Shown here: positions 28,059-42,082 of the stretch, one piece after another
How positions within the stretch are numbered: position 1 is the stretch's first letter
Layout of the letters: every line of letters begins with the position of its first letter
Origin: Bacillota bacterium
GTDB lineage: Bacteria > Bacillota > Clostridia > Christensenellales > UMGS416
Assembly: GCA_023398815.1 (NCBI GenBank)
Contig: JAEWRW010000059.1
Span: 1-64,000, forward strand
Length of the DNA stretch: 64,000 bases
Direction of reading: 5' to 3'
Program-made: the position numbers and the translations under genes
The notes under the pieces: model-generated
Databases searched by the model: none
Told to the model about the DNA's origin: nothing
What the model saw: the letters and a program-made list of their open reading frames with translations, nothing else

Positions 28059-28361
28059 TTAATCCTGCTGGGCCATGCCCTCGAAGAACTCGATGCCGCG
28101 GCTCTCGGCGGTGAGCTTCACGATGGCACGCTTGGTGTCCGGCGTCATGCCGGCGGTCCGGCCCATTCTCTTCAGGTGGCCGGGGCGGTTCAGGGTGTTC
28201 ACCTGAGCCACCTTGACGCCGAAGGCGTCTTCGACAGCCTTCTTGATCTCATACTTGTTGGCGGCCTTGTCCACGACGAAGGTGTACTTCTTGAGGGCCA
28301 TGTTGTCATAGCTGCGCTCGGTCAGCACCGGGCGGATGATAATGTCATGAGCGGTCTTCAT
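28059..28361 (-). CDS. rplW: 50S ribosomal protein L23
   Basis: A 100-residue protein at the tunnel exit where SRP and trigger factor dock. It contains TAHDIIIRPVLTERSYDNMA and FVVDKAANKYEIKKAVEDAF. Its start overlaps the rplD stop by 4 nt. Confidence 0.97.
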   Translation of the reverse strand: MKTAHDIIIRPVLTERSYDNMALKKYTFVVDKAANKYEIKKAVEDAFGVKVAQVNTLNRPGHLKRMGRTAGMTPDTKRAIVKLTAESRGIEFFEGMAQQD

Positions 28362-28984
28362 CCGGCGTATACCTCCTCCACCAGGGCCAGGGCCTCGCGG
28401 GTGATGATGAACTTGTCATAGTTCAGGATGTCGTAGACATTGAGGGTGTTGAACTGGGCGGCGTAAACCTCCGGCAGGTTGCCGATGGCGCGACGCACAT
28501 TGGGCTCCACCTGGCTGGTGACGATCAGGGCCTTGCCCTTCACGCCCAGAGCCTTCAGAACCGAGGTGATCTCGCTCGTCTTGCCCTGCTGCAGGGTCAG
28601 CGTATCCAGCACGATGAACTCACCCGCCAGCACCTTGCTGGAGAGGGCCGAGAACATGGCCAGGCGGCGAACCTTCCTATTGACCTTCTGGTGGTAATCA
28701 CGGGGCTTCACGGCGAACACCATGCCGCCATGACGCCACTGGGGCGAACGGGTCGAACCCTGACGGGCGCGACCGGTGCCCTTCTGACGCCAGGGCTTCT
28801 TGCCGCCGCCGCTGACTTCGCTACGGGTCAGCGCGCTCTGGGTGCCCTGCCGCCGGTTGGCGAGCTGGGCCACCACGACCTGGTGCATGGCGCTCTCGTG
28901 GGGCACAACACCAAAGACGGTCTCAGACAGCTCCTGGGAGCCGACCGTCTTGCCCTCCTGATTATATAAATCAACCTTAGGCAT
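28358..28984 (-). CDS. rplD: 50S ribosomal protein L4
   Basis: A 208-residue protein with a long loop reaching the exit tunnel (GGGKKPWRQKGTGRARQGST around 60-80). In proteobacteria L4 represses its own S10 operon through the leader; whether that happens here is unknown, but a foldable leader precedes rpsJ. It is followed by rplW with a 4-nt overlap. Confidence 0.97.
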   Translation of the reverse strand: MPKVDLYNQEGKTVGSQELSETVFGVVPHESAMHQVVVAQLANRRQGTQSALTRSEVSGGGKKPWRQKGTGRARQGSTRSPQWRHGGMVFAVKPRDYHQKVNRKVRRLAMFSALSSKVLAGEFIVLDTLTLQQGKTSEITSVLKALGVKGKALIVTSQVEPNVRRAIGNLPEVYAAQFNTLNVYDILNYDKFIITREALALVEEVYAG

Positions 28985-29008
28985 CTCTGTTTCCTCCTTC
29001 TGCGGGGC

Positions 29009-29638
29009 TTAACCCTTGACGGTGTTGCGGACCATGAGCAACGCGCCACGGGCCCCGGGCACCGCGCCCTTGATCATGATGAAGTTACGCTCGGCGTCCA
29101 CCTTCACCACCACGAGGTTCTGAATGGTGACGTTCTCCACACCGTACTGACCGGGCAGACGCTTGTTCTTGAACACGCGCCCCGGGCTGGTGTTGGCGCC
29201 CATGGAACCAGGGCCGCGGTGATACTTGGAGCCGTGAGCCTTGGGGCCGATGCGGGTGTTCCAGCGCTTGACCGTACCGGAAAAACCATGGCCCTTGGTG
29301 AGACCGCTGACATCAACGATGTCGCCGACCTCAAAGATGTCGGCCTTCACAGCCGTGCCCACTTCGTAGTTGGCGCTGTCCTCCAGCTTCAGCTCGCGGA
29401 CGAAGCGCTTGGGCTCGATGCCCGCCTTCTTGAACTCGCCAGCCTTGGGCTGGTTCACGAGTTTCTCGCGAATGTCCTCAATACCCACGCACAGGGCATC
29501 GTAGCCGTCCTTGTCCACCGTCTTCTTGCGGATGACGTAGTTGGGGGCGGTTTCGATGACCGTAACGCCGATAGCGGTGCCGTCAGCGTTAAAAAGCTGG
29601 GTCATACCGATCTTTCTGCCATAAATACCCTTCTTCAT
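29009..29638 (-). CDS. rplC: 50S ribosomal protein L3
   Basis: A 209-residue protein that starts MKKGIYGRKIGMTQLFNADG and has the extension near the peptidyl transferase centre, KGHGFSGTVKRWNTRIGPKA and HRGPGSMGANTSPGRVFKNK. It lies 17 nt after rpsJ. Confidence 0.98.
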   Translation of the reverse strand: MKKGIYGRKIGMTQLFNADGTAIGVTVIETAPNYVIRKKTVDKDGYDALCVGIEDIREKLVNQPKAGEFKKAGIEPKRFVRELKLEDSANYEVGTAVKADIFEVGDIVDVSGLTKGHGFSGTVKRWNTRIGPKAHGSKYHRGPGSMGANTSPGRVFKNKRLPGQYGVENVTIQNLVVVKVDAERNFIMIKGAVPGARGALLMVRNTVKG

Positions 29639-29655
29639 GCTATCCTCCTGGCCGC

Positions 29656-29964
29656 TTAAAGCTTGATCTCGATGTCGACACCGGCCGGAAGGTCCAGGCG
29701 CATCAGGGAGTCCACCGTACGGGCGCTGGGGTTCAGCACGTCAATCAGGCGCTTGTGGGTACGGATCTCGAACTGTTCGCGGCTGTCCTTGTACTTGTGC
29801 GGTGCGCGCAGAATGGTTACGATTTCCTTCTCGGTGGGCAGCGGGATGGGGCCGGACACCACTGCGCCGGTCCGCTTGGCCGTGTCCACGATGCGCTCAG
29901 CGGACTGATCGATGATGTCGTGATCGTAGGCCTTGAGCTTGATGCGGATTTTCTTGGTAGGCAA
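29656..29964 (-). CDS. rpsJ: 30S ribosomal protein S10
   Basis: A 102-residue protein, also known as NusE in antitermination. I place the start at TTG 29964 because AAGGAGG is 8 nt upstream and the product [20 protein letters not shown] then has the standard length; the open frame up to 30111 lies in the leader. It is the first gene of the S10 operon, whose leader contains a candidate three-way structure and promoter. Confidence 0.95.
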   Translation of the reverse strand: MPTKKIRIKLKAYDHDIIDQSAERIVDTAKRTGAVVSGPIPLPTEKEIVTILRAPHKYKDSREQFEIRTHKRLIDVLNPSARTVDSLMRLDLPAGVDIEIKL

Positions 29965-30052
29965 TGCGATTCCCTCCTTATCTCGGGTCAAGTACACTCT
30001 GCCGTGTGTGCCGTCGTTAAAATTTAATGCGGCGGAGTTTGGCCCGTCGCCC

Positions 30053-30113
30053 GATTGCCGCGGACTTGGTCCACGGAAGTTCCCCTGCGGCGTAAGGATC
30101 CGCGCAGGCAATC
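30053..30113 (-). promoter_or_regulatory. Candidate structured S10-operon leader RNA
   Basis: On the minus strand GATTGCC pairs with GGCAATC as a closing helix (30107-30113 with 30053-30059). Inside it are TGCG/CGCA and GTGGAC-CAA-GTCCGC stems, giving a three-way junction about 90-145 nt upstream of the rpsJ start. The fold was found by eye. It may be an r-protein autoregulatory site. Confidence 0.45.
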
Positions 30114-30148
30114 TCCCGCTTCTTCCCCATTTGACGGCAGCTTTTAGA

Positions 30149-30177
30149 TAATACTACACACCTGTCAAGAATGCAAG
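30149..30177 (-). promoter_or_regulatory. Candidate promoter of the S10 operon
   Basis: Minus-strand TTGCAT (30172-30177) and TATTAT (30149-30154) are 17 nt apart. A second -35-like TTGACA lies between them but at the wrong spacing. Transcription would begin near 30142, leaving a leader of about 178 nt. Confidence 0.5.
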
Positions 30178-30252
30178 CAGGTATTTTGAACTTTCCAGCC
30201 ATTTCCGTCGCTTTTTTCGTACTTTGGCCCGAAGCCATCCCGCTCGCTTGAC

Positions 30253-30286
30253 AAAACGTGTCCGGGGCGGTCAAACCGCCCCGGAC
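30253..30286 (-). terminator. Terminator after fusA
   Basis: An 11-bp all-GC-rich perfect stem (30260-30270 with 30276-30286), 5-nt loop, followed on the minus strand by ACGTTTTG. It lies 11 nt after the fusA stop and separates the str group from the S10 operon. Confidence 0.85.
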
Positions 30287-30297
30287 AGCTGGCAAAC

Positions 30298-32382
30298 TCA
30301 GTCGTTGTTGTTCTTCTTGTTGCCGATGATCTTTTCGGCCACACTGTTGGGCACTTCCTTGAAGTGGGCGAACTGCATGGTGAAGACGCCGCGGCCCTGG
30401 GTGCGGCTGCGCAGGTCGGTGGCGTAGCCGAACATCTCGGCCAGCGGCACCAGCGAACGCACCACCTGGGAACCGGCGACCATGTCCATGCCCTCAATCT
30501 GCCCGCGACGGGAGTTGAGGTTGCCCATGACGTCGCCCAGGTAATCCTCGGGGATGACGACCTCGACCTTCATGATCGGCTCCAGAATGACCGGCGCGGC
30601 CTTCTTCAGGGCCTCACGCAGGGCCATGGTACCGGCCACCTTGAAGGCCACTTCGGAGGAGTCGACCTCGTGGTAGGAACCGTCGACCAGTCGGGCCTTG
30701 AAGTCCACCAACTCGAACCCGGCCAGCGGGCCGTTGGCCAGCGCTTCGCGAATACCGGCGTTGACCGGCTGGATGTACTCCTTGGGCACGACGCCGCCGA
30801 CGATGGCGTCCTCGAAGACGTAGCCGGAGCCGGGCTCCAGGGGCTCGATCTCGATGACGGCATGGCCGTACTGGCCACGACCGCCGGACTGACGGACGAA
30901 GCGGCCCTCACCGCGGGCGGTGCGGCGGATGGTCTCACGGTAGGAGACCTGCGGCGCGCCGACGTTGGCCTCGACCTTGAACTCACGCAGCATCCGGTCC
31001 ACGATGATCTCCAGATGCAGCTCGCCCATGCCGGCGATGATCGTCTGGCCGGTCTCCTGGTCGGTATAGGTCTTGAAGGTCGGATCCTCTTCGGCCAGCT
31101 TTACGAGTGCCATGGTCATCTTGTCCTGGCCAGCCTTGGTCTTGGGCTCGATAGCCACGCGGATGACGGGCTCGGGGAACTCCATGCTCTCCAGCACGAT
31201 GGGGTTGTCCTCATCGCACAGGGTGTCGCCGGTGGTGGCGTTTTTGAGACCCACGGCGGCGGCGATGTCGCCGGCCATCACTTCCTCGATGTCCTCGCGG
31301 TGATTGGCGTGCATCTGCAGCAGCCGGCCCACGCGCTCGCGGCGGCCGCGGCCGGGATTATAGACGGCCGAACCGGCGCTGAGCTTACCGGAGTACACGC
31401 GGAAGAATGCCAGCTTGCCCACATAGGGATCGGTCATGATCTTGAACGCCAGCGCCGCGAACGGTTCATCGTCGGAGGCGTGACGCACGATCTCGGTTTC
31501 GCCATCGGGCGCGGTGCCCTTGACCGGCGGGATGTCCAGCGGCGAGGGCAGGTAATCCACCATGGCGTCCAGCAGGGGCTGCACACCCCGGTTCTTATAG
31601 GACGAGCCGCAGAGCACCGGGATAATGGTACCGGCGATGGTGGCGATGCGGATGCCCTTCTTAAGCTGCTCCACCGTAAGATCGCCATTGGCGAAATACT
31701 GCTCCATCAGCTCCTCGTCGGTCTCGGCAACAGACTCCACGAGCTGGTGCCGGGCAGCGGCACAGGCTTCCTTCATGTCAGCGGGGATGTCGGTCTCCAC
31801 CACGTCCTTGCCTAAATCATCGTTGTAAATGATGGCGATGTTGCGGACGAGATCAACCATGCCAAGGAAATGATCCTCGGCGCCGATGGGCACCTGCAGG
31901 GGCACCGGGTTGGCGCTCAGGCGGCTCTTCATCATGTCCATCACGCGCTGGAAGTTGGCGCCGATGATGTCCATCTTGTTGACGAAGGCGATGCGCGGCA
32001 CGCCGTACTTGTTGGCCTGACGCCACACGGTTTCACTCTGGGGCTCCACGCCACCCTTGGCACAGAACACCGCCACCGCGCCGTCCAGCACGCGCAACGA
32101 ACGCTCCACTTCCACGGTGAAGTCCACGTGTCCGGGGGTGTCGATGATGTTGACGCGGTGGTTGCGCCAGAAGGCGGTCGTCGCCGCAGAGGTAATCGTG
32201 ATGCCGCGTTCCTGCTCCTGCTCCATCCAGTCCATCGTGGCCGCGCCTTCATGGACCTCGCCCATGCGGTGCAACCTACCGGTATAGAACAGGATCCGCT
32301 CAGTCGTAGTGGTTTTGCCCGCGTCGATGTGGGCCATAATGCCTACGTTGCGGGTCATCTCGAGGGATACCTGTCTTGCCAC
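30298..32382 (-). CDS. fusA: Translation elongation factor G
   Basis: The 694-residue GTPase drives ribosomal translocation. GTG 32382 is the start, with AAGGAGG 8 nt upstream; the frame extends further only without signals. G1 AHIDAGKT is at 17-24, G3 DTPGHVDF and G4 NKMD follow, and domains II-V are complete through the C-terminal [20 protein letters not shown]. It is the last gene of the L7Ae-rpsL-rpsG-fusA group and is followed by a terminator instead of tuf. Confidence 0.98.
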   Translation of the reverse strand: MARQVSLEMTRNVGIMAHIDAGKTTTTERILFYTGRLHRMGEVHEGAATMDWMEQEQERGITITSAATTAFWRNHRVNIIDTPGHVDFTVEVERSLRVLDGAVAVFCAKGGVEPQSETVWRQANKYGVPRIAFVNKMDIIGANFQRVMDMMKSRLSANPVPLQVPIGAEDHFLGMVDLVRNIAIIYNDDLGKDVVETDIPADMKEACAAARHQLVESVAETDEELMEQYFANGDLTVEQLKKGIRIATIAGTIIPVLCGSSYKNRGVQPLLDAMVDYLPSPLDIPPVKGTAPDGETEIVRHASDDEPFAALAFKIMTDPYVGKLAFFRVYSGKLSAGSAVYNPGRGRRERVGRLLQMHANHREDIEEVMAGDIAAAVGLKNATTGDTLCDEDNPIVLESMEFPEPVIRVAIEPKTKAGQDKMTMALVKLAEEDPTFKTYTDQETGQTIIAGMGELHLEIIVDRMLREFKVEANVGAPQVSYRETIRRTARGEGRFVRQSGGRGQYGHAVIEIEPLEPGSGYVFEDAIVGGVVPKEYIQPVNAGIREALANGPLAGFELVDFKARLVDGSYHEVDSSEVAFKVAGTMALREALKKAAPVILEPIMKVEVVIPEDYLGDVMGNLNSRRGQIEGMDMVAGSQVVRSLVPLAEMFGYATDLRSRTQGRGVFTMQFAHFKEVPNSVAEKIIGNKKNNND

Positions 32383-32598
32383 TGTGTTTTCCTCCTTCAG
32401 TCGGGCCCGATGGGCCGGGCCGGCGTCCCCTTTGGGGCAGGCCGGCATTCACAATGAAATCTATATCAATCCTATGGTTCGCCCACAGAACTGCTTTCAT
32501 AAGCAATGCGGGTGCAGGACAAACGCATCAGCGCCCGCCTATCACCCGCATGTCTCTGCCGAACGATTGCGCCGTTTACCGCGGCGCCTGTCGGTAAA

Positions 32599-33069
32599 CT
32601 ACCACCTGTAATGAGCAAAGGCCCGGTTGGCCTCCGCCATGCGATGGATGTCCTCCTTGCGGCCGACCGCCTTGCCGGTGTTGTTCGCGGCATCCATGAG
32701 TTCGCCGGCAAGCTTAGCTTCCATGGTGCGCTCGCTGCGCATCCGAGAGAAGCTGACCAGCCAACGAAGGCCGAGCGTCTGACGCCGGGTGGGGCGAACC
32801 TCCAACGGCACCTGATAGGTGGCACCGCCGACACGGCGGGCCTTGACCTCGAGCAGGGGCATGATGTTGTTCATCGCCTGCTCAAAGACGTCCATCGGTT
32901 CCTTCCCGGTCTTTTCCTTCACGATATCCAAAGCGCCATAAACGATGCGCTGCGCTGTGCCCTTCTTACCGTCGAGCATGACACGGTTAACCAACCGGGA
33001 CAGCACGACGTTGCCGTAAATCGGATCAGGCAGCACCTCGCGTTTCGGCACTCCTCCACGCCTGGGCAT
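32599..33069 (-). CDS. rpsG: 30S ribosomal protein S7
   Basis: A 156-residue primary head-assembly protein. It starts [20 protein letters not shown] and contains [20 protein letters not shown] and [10 protein letters not shown] hairpin with the stem GTTTACCG/CGGTAAAC (32574-32599) lies exactly at its stop. The 216-nt space to fusA also holds a GCGGGT/ACCCGC stem but no clear T run. Confidence 0.97.
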   Translation of the reverse strand: MPRRGGVPKREVLPDPIYGNVVLSRLVNRVMLDGKKGTAQRIVYGALDIVKEKTGKEPMDVFEQAMNNIMPLLEVKARRVGGATYQVPLEVRPTRRQTLGLRWLVSFSRMRSERTMEAKLAGELMDAANNTGKAVGRKEDIHRMAEANRAFAHYRW

Positions 33070-33195
33070 GTTGAACCCTCCTTGCTGCTATGCAAAACTT
33101 ATCAAATAACGAGTGTCCTTTGCCATATGTCCTCTGCCGTCCGTACGTTCCAAGCAGGCGGGCAGTGAACGGAAGGTTCAGACTCTCCGTGCGGC

Positions 33196-33570
33196 TTACT
33201 TCTTCGGCTTCTTGGCGCCGTACAGCGAACGGCTCTGCTTGCGGCCGTCCACGCCCGACGCGTCCAGCGCGCCGCGGATGATGTGGTAACGAGTTCCCGG
33301 AAGATCCCGAACCCTGCCACCCCTGACGAGAACAACGCTGTGCTCCTGCAGGTTGTGACCAATGCCCGGAATGTAGATGGTTCCCTCGTTGCCATTCACC
33401 AAACGAACCCTGGCAATCTTGCGCAGAGCGGAGTTCGGCTTCTTGGGCGTCATCGTCTTTACGGAAAGACACACGCCGCGCTTCTGGGGGTTCCCCTCCA
33501 GGATGGGCGATTTGCTCTTATAGGAGACGGACTGTCTGCCCCGACGAACGATCTGATTGATTGTTGGCAT
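33196..33570 (-). CDS. rpsL: 30S ribosomal protein S12
   Basis: A 124-residue decoding-centre protein. ATG 33570 gives [20 protein letters not shown], the standard start; the frame extends 13 codons further without need. [20 protein letters not shown] contains the lysine at the usual streptomycin-resistance position (Lys within TPKKPNS), so the sequence appears wild type. It lies between the L7Ae gene and rpsG. Confidence 0.97.
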   Translation of the reverse strand: MPTINQIVRRGRQSVSYKSKSPILEGNPQKRGVCLSVKTMTPKKPNSALRKIARVRLVNGNEGTIYIPGIGHNLQEHSVVLVRGGRVRDLPGTRYHIIRGALDASGVDGRKQSRSLYGAKKPKK

Positions 33571-33639
33571 GCCTTTCTGGCACCTCCTCCCATGATTTGC
33601 TCTATTCAAAACCCCCGCAACCCATGGGGGAAGCGAATA

Positions 33640-33900
33640 CTACCTGAGCAGGCAGGCGACGGCTGTCGCCACATCCAGCCGGCAGGTCTGACCCAACTCC
33701 TGCATGGAGGGCCCCTCCACACAGGGAACGTCAGCCGCCTGGCAGTGTTCACGCACACGCGCCCGAATGGGCTCGTCCACGTCCCGCGCAAGCACCACGG
33801 CCCGCGCTTTGCCACCCTCCACCGCCCGCAGCACCTGTTTGAGGCCTGCAAGCCGCGCCCGGGGGCGGCCCAAATCCTGTTCCATGTCCTGAAAATTCAT
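33640..33900 (-). CDS. L7Ae-family ribosomal protein (YbxF-like)
   Basis: An 86-residue kink-turn-binding family protein located between rpoC and rpsL, where Firmicutes carry ybxF. ARLAGLKQVLRAVEGGKARA, VVLARDVDEPIRARVREHC and VPCVEGPSMQELGQTCRLDV follow the L7Ae pattern. The start is uncertain: ATG 33900 is only about 12 nt from the predicted transcription start and has no ribosome binding site, and ATG 33885 is an alternative. It begins the transcript that carries rpsL-rpsG-fusA. Confidence 0.85.
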   Translation of the reverse strand: MNFQDMEQDLGRPRARLAGLKQVLRAVEGGKARAVVLARDVDEPIRARVREHCQAADVPCVEGPSMQELGQTCRLDVATAVACLLR

Positions 33901-33918
33901 CTACGAACACGCCCGATT

Positions 33919-33947
33919 ATTATATATCCTGATCGATTGGCTGTCAA
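33919..33947 (-). promoter_or_regulatory. Consensus promoter upstream of the L7Ae-rpsL-rpsG-fusA group
   Basis: TTGACA (33942-33947), 17 nt, TATAAT (33919-33924) on the minus strand: both hexamers match the sigma-A consensus perfectly. It is the best promoter in the window and makes the str genes independent of rpoBC. Confidence 0.85.
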
Positions 33948-34057
33948 TCACGGTTTGTCGTTTTTTTCGCACTGCGCTGGGTTTGGCGGCAATTTCCACA
34001 CGGCAGGCAAACGTCCGACAGCGTCTCCCCATCGCCAACGCCCGCCGCAAGCGGAAA

Positions 34058-34087
34058 CGGGGACGGAAGGCAACCCCTCCGTCCCCG
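34058..34087 (-). terminator. Probable terminator after rpoC
   Basis: A 10-bp GC-rich stem (34058-34067 with 34078-34087) 8 nt after the rpoC stop. The T run is short (GTTTCC), so termination may be partial; the consensus promoter for the next group lies about 110 nt further on. Confidence 0.6.
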
Positions 34088-34094
34088 CCGCAGG

Positions 34095-37916
<3,822 letters not shown>

Positions 37917-37929
37917 ATTGCTTCATCCC

Positions 37930-40900
37930 TCATTCTTCGTCAAGTCCGTCGATGTCGTCCACGTCCAGGTTGAGGTCGTCATCCCCCGCGCCATCCAGCA
38001 GGATGCCGGCGGGCGCTTCGCTCATGATCTCGCCCAGGCCGGGCAGATCCTCCATCTCGTCCAGGTCGAGGCTGATGTCGTCGGTGTCGTCGTCCTCACT
38101 GGCCGACGGCTTGCCGGAGCCATAGCCGGCGTCCAGGTAGTCGGCGGGCTCCTCCTCTTCGCGGCGGCGCGGCGCGCTGTGGGGCGCGAAGCCAGGCTCG
38201 TCGTCCAGCTCGCGGATCTCCAGCTCCTGCCGGTCCTCGCTGAGCACCTTGATGTCCAGGCCCAGGCTCTGCATTTCCTTGATGAGCACCTTGAAGCTCT
38301 CGGGAATGCCGGGCTCGGGGATGTTCTCGCCCTTGACGATGGCCTCATAGGTCTTGACGCGGCCCACGACGTCGTCGGATTTGACGGTTAAAATCTCTTG
38401 CAGTGTGTGGGCGGCACCATAGGCCTCCAACGCCCAGACTTCCATTTCACCAAAGCGCTGGCCGCCGAACTGGGCCTTGCCGCCCAGGGGCTGCTGGGTC
38501 ACCAGCGAGTAGGGGCCGGTGGACCGCGCGTGGATCTTGTCGTCAACCAGGTGGATGAGCTTGAGCATGTACATGTAGCCCACCGTCACCGGGTTGTCAA
38601 AGGGTTCGCCGGTGCGGCCGTCGTAAAGGACGGTCTTACCATCGGGGCGCATTCCATTCTGCTCCAGCAGCGCCATGATGTCCTCTTCGGTGGCACCGTC
38701 GAAGACCGGCGTGGCCACATGCCAGCCCAGGGCCTTGGCGACGAGGCCCAAGTGAACCTCCAACACCTGCCCGATGTTCATGCGGCTGGGGACACCCAGC
38801 GGGTTCAAAACAATCTGCAGTGGCGTGCCGTCGGGCAGGAAGGGCATGTCCTCCTCGGGGAGAATCCGCGAGACGACACCCTTGTTGCCGTGGCGGCCGG
38901 CCATCTTGTCGCCCACGCTGATCTTGCGGCGCTGGGCGATGTAGACACGAACCATCTCGTTGACGCCCGGGGGCAGCTCGTCGTGGTTCTCGCGGGTGAA
39001 AACCTTGATGTCGACGACAATGCCGCTCTCACCATGGGGGAGCCGCAGGGAGGTGTCGCGCACCTCGCGGGCCTTTTCACCAAAGATGGCGCGCAGCAGC
39101 TTTTCCTCGGGATTGAGCTCGGTCTCGCCCTTGGGGGTGACCTTGCCCACCAGAATGTCACCGGAACGCACCTCGGCCCCAATGCGGATGATGCCCCGCT
39201 CGTTCAGGTCCTTCAGGGCGTCCTCGCCGACGTTGGGGATTTCGCGGGTGATCTCCTCCGGCCCGAGCTTGGTGTCGCGGGCCTCGGATTCATACTCCTC
39301 AATGTGGATGGAGGTGAACACATCCTCCTTCACCAGCTTCTCGCTGATGAGAATGGCATCCTCGTAGTTGTAGCCTTCCCAGGCCATGAAGCCCACCAGG
39401 ATGTTCTTGCCCAGGGCCAACTCGCCCTGGTCGGTGCTGGGGCCGTCTGCGATGATGTCGCCCTTCTTCACAACCTCACCGCGGACGACGATGGGCCGCT
39501 GAGTGATGCAGGTGCCCTGGTTGGAGCGTACGAACTTCAGAAGATCGTAGGTGTAGACCTGCTTGTCATCGCCACGGATGACGATGCGGTCAGCGGTCAC
39601 CTTGTCAATGACGCCGTCCTGCCGAGCGACCAATGCCACGCCTGAGTCCTTGGCGGCGCGGCCCTCAATGCCGGTGCCGATGATCGGGGCCTGGGTCTTC
39701 AGCAACGGCACGGCCTGGCGTTGCATGTTTGAACCCATGAGTGCGCGGGACGCGTCGTCGTTCTCCAGGAACGGGATCATGGCGGCAGCGACGGAGACGA
39801 CCTGCTTGGGCGACACGTCCATGAAGTCGACCTCACTGCGGGACATCTCAATGATGTCGTCGCGGTGGGCGCGGACGGTGACGCGCTCATGCACAAAGCG
39901 ACCCTCTTCATCGGTGGGCTCGTTGGCCTGCACGATGATGTAGGGATCCTCCTCGTCGGCGGTCATGTAGACAACCTCGTCCGTTACCCGACCGGTGGCC
40001 TTGTCCACACGCCGATAGGGCGACTCAATGAAGCCATAATCATTGATGCGCGCGTAGATGGCCAACGAACCGATGAGGCCGATGTTGGGGCCTTCAGGCG
40101 TCTCAATGGGGCACATACGGCCGTAGTGGGAATAGTGGACGTCGCGCACATCGAAGGTGGCGCGGTCGCGGTTCAAACCACCCGGGCCCAAGGCCGAGAG
40201 ACGGCGCTTGTTTGTCAGCTCCGCCAGCGGGTTCGTCTGATCCATGAAGTGCGACAGCTGCGACGAGCCAAAGAACTCCTTGATGGCCGCCGTGACCGGG
40301 CGGATGTTGATGAGACTCTGGGGCGTCAGGTTGTCCTGGTCCTGAATGGCCATACGCTCCTTGACCACACGCTCCAACCGCGCGAGGCCAATGCGGATCT
40401 GGTTCTGCAACAGCTCACCCACCGAGCGCACCCGGCGGTTGCCCAGGTGGTCGATGTCGTCGGTGTACCCGACGCTGTAGAAGAGGCCGATGAGGTAGCT
40501 GAAGCTCGCCAGCACGTCGTCAGCATACAGATGCTTGGGGATGAGCTTGTCCATGTTCTTGGTGATGAGCTCTTCCAGCGTGGCCTTCTCACCCTCGGTG
40601 TTGGCCTGGCGCATGAGCTCCTGCAGCGTGGGGTAGTGGACCTTCTCCGTAAGACCCAGCGCCGCGGCGTCCAGCCCCAGGGGGGCGAGGTGCCCGGTGG
40701 CGTCCACGAAGTTGTTGCCCAGCACCTTGAGGCGCCGGCTGTCGAGCTGGATGTCCACGCTGTTGATGCCGGCGTTCTGGATGGCCCAGGCGACCTCGCG
40801 AGAGATCTTCTCCCCGGCGCGGACAAAGAGCTCACCGGTCTCGGGGTGCACAATGTCCTCGGCAGCCGTGCGGTGCAGAATGCGCATCGCCAGCGCCAGC

Positions 40901-41745
40901 TTCTTGTTGATCTTGTAGCGGCCCACCCGCAGCAGGTCGTAGCGGCGCGGGTCAAAGAAGAGCGAACCCAGCATGGCGCGGGCGCTGTCCTCCACCGGCG
41001 GCTCGCCCGGACGGATGCGGCGGTAAATCTCCAACAGGCCCTCGGTCTCGCTCTTGGAGTTGTCCTTCTCGAGCGTGGCCGTCAGGTGCTCTTCCTCACC
41101 GAAGAGGTCGGTGATCTGGCTGTCGGTGCCGTAGCCCAGCGCGCGGATGAGCACCGTGGCCGGGAGCTTGCGCGTGCGGTCAATGCGTACCCACAGGATG
41201 TTGGCCGAATCGGACTCAAACTCCAGCCACGCGCCGCGGCCGGGGATGATGGTATTGGAATAGAGCGACACGCCGTTCTTGTCCATCGCGGTGTCGTACA
41301 CGACGCCAGGCGAGCGGACAAGCTGGCTGACGATGACGCGCTCGGCGCCATTGATGATGAACGTGCCCTGCTCGGTCATCAGCGGGAAGTCACCCATGAA
41401 GACTTCCTGCTCCTTGACCTCACCGGTTTCGTGGTTGATGAGACGAACCTTGACCTTGAGCGGGGCGGCATAGGTGACGTCGCGCTCCTTGCACTCCACA
41501 ACGGAGTACTTGGGCGTGTCCTCCAGCCGGTAATCGGCCAGCTCCAGGCTCAGGGCATTGGTGTAGTCGGTGATGGGAGAGATGTCTTTGAGCACCTCGC
41601 GCAGGTCATGCTCCAGAAAGCGCTTGTACGACAGTTTTTGAATGTCGATCAGATCGGGGACTTCGAGAACTTCTTTGATCTGGGAGAAGCTCATCCGTTT
41701 GCGCTTACCGGCGTCTACCTCATGAACCTTGACAGTGTGGGCCAT
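37930..41745 (-). CDS. rpoB: DNA-directed RNA polymerase subunit beta
   Basis: The 1271-residue beta subunit that forms one pincer of the polymerase and the rifampicin pocket. The pocket region [20 protein letters not shown] with [16 protein letters not shown] continuation ([12 protein letters not shown]) is wild-type in appearance, with Ser, Gln, Asp and His at expected places. After the conserved C-terminus ([11 protein letters not shown]) comes an acidic tail of about 90 residues ([20 protein letters not shown]). Upstream genes rplK-A-J-L, usual in this position, are absent here; rpoB has its own promoter. Confidence 0.98.
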   Translation of the reverse strand: MAHTVKVHEVDAGKRKRMSFSQIKEVLEVPDLIDIQKLSYKRFLEHDLREVLKDISPITDYTNALSLELADYRLEDTPKYSVVECKERDVTYAAPLKVKVRLINHETGEVKEQEVFMGDFPLMTEQGTFIINGAERVIVSQLVRSPGVVYDTAMDKNGVSLYSNTIIPGRGAWLEFESDSANILWVRIDRTRKLPATVLIRALGYGTDSQITDLFGEEEHLTATLEKDNSKSETEGLLEIYRRIRPGEPPVEDSARAMLGSLFFDPRRYDLLRVGRYKINKKLALAMRILHRTAAEDIVHPETGELFVRAGEKISREVAWAIQNAGINSVDIQLDSRRLKVLGNNFVDATGHLAPLGLDAAALGLTEKVHYPTLQELMRQANTEGEKATLEELITKNMDKLIPKHLYADDVLASFSYLIGLFYSVGYTDDIDHLGNRRVRSVGELLQNQIRIGLARLERVVKERMAIQDQDNLTPQSLINIRPVTAAIKEFFGSSQLSHFMDQTNPLAELTNKRRLSALGPGGLNRDRATFDVRDVHYSHYGRMCPIETPEGPNIGLIGSLAIYARINDYGFIESPYRRVDKATGRVTDEVVYMTADEEDPYIIVQANEPTDEEGRFVHERVTVRAHRDDIIEMSRSEVDFMDVSPKQVVSVAAAMIPFLENDDASRALMGSNMQRQAVPLLKTQAPIIGTGIEGRAAKDSGVALVARQDGVIDKVTADRIVIRGDDKQVYTYDLLKFVRSNQGTCITQRPIVVRGEVVKKGDIIADGPSTDQGELALGKNILVGFMAWEGYNYEDAILISEKLVKEDVFTSIHIEEYESEARDTKLGPEEITREIPNVGEDALKDLNERGIIRIGAEVRSGDILVGKVTPKGETELNPEEKLLRAIFGEKAREVRDTSLRLPHGESGIVVDIKVFTRENHDELPPGVNEMVRVYIAQRRKISVGDKMAGRHGNKGVVSRILPEEDMPFLPDGTPLQIVLNPLGVPSRMNIGQVLEVHLGLVAKALGWHVATPVFDGATEEDIMALLEQNGMRPDGKTVLYDGRTGEPFDNPVTVGYMYMLKLIHLVDDKIHARSTGPYSLVTQQPLGGKAQFGGQRFGEMEVWALEAYGAAHTLQEILTVKSDDVVGRVKTYEAIVKGENIPEPGIPESFKVLIKEMQSLGLDIKVLSEDRQELEIRELDDEPGFAPHSAPRRREEEEPADYLDAGYGSGKPSASEDDDTDDISLDLDEMEDLPGLGEIMSEAPAGILLDGAGDDDLNLDVDDIDGLDEE

Positions 41746-41781
41746 TGAATCGTATCACCCCTAATATGCTTCCAGCGAGTT

Positions 41782-41805
41782 CCTGCCTTGCCAATTCAAG
41801 GCAGG
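41782..41805 (-). promoter_or_regulatory. Leader hairpin of rpoB
   Basis: A 9-bp stem CCTGCCTTG/CAAGGCAGG with 6-nt loop, 36 nt before the rpoB start. No T run follows, so it is not a terminator. It may influence translation or mRNA stability. Confidence 0.5.
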
Positions 41806-41899
41806 CCATTAAACAAGTATCCCCCACCCCACGGCCTTCATACCATATTGGTATATCTGATTACGTGTGGCAGGCTATCCCATATTAACGCAGATATTG

Positions 41900-41928
41900 A
41901 TTTTAACAAAGTTGTCAAGGGGTGTCAA
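41900..41928 (-). promoter_or_regulatory. Promoter of rpoB-rpoC
   Basis: TTGACA (41923-41928), 17 nt, TAAAAT (41900-41905) on the minus strand. A second TTGACA lies 10 nt further downstream. The AT-rich setting and near-consensus match make it convincing. Confidence 0.8.
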
Positions 41929-42082
41929 TCAAAAATTGCAACTGTTTCGATAAAGTTTACAAAAACAAGACCGGCAGGCCACCGGGCCACTTCTGCCGAC
42001 AAGCGACATTATAGTACACGCCTGCGGAAAAATCCACCACCAATTGTGGAGAGGTGGCTATACAGCTACGCAGGAATACCCA

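Larger units (their letters stand above)
29965..30297. other. Non-coding gap between fusA and rpsJ
   Basis: This stretch holds the fusA terminator (30253-30286), the S10 operon promoter (30149-30177) and a leader of about 180 nt with a candidate folded domain (30053-30113). In many bacteria tuf sits here; no trace of it is seen. Confidence 0.8.
41746..42082. other. Non-coding gap upstream of rpoB
   Basis: This stretch holds the rpoB promoter (41900-41928), a leader of about 150 nt with a 9-bp hairpin (41782-41805) and a smaller inverted repeat ATACCA/TGGTAT (41840-41854). The remaining part up to the isomerase stop at 42083 shows no feature I can name. Confidence 0.8.

Noticed and set aside
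39865..41748. Open frame of 627 codons on the plus strand
   Set aside because: Antisense shadow of rpoB, as are similar frames opposite fusA, oppA, secY and fba.
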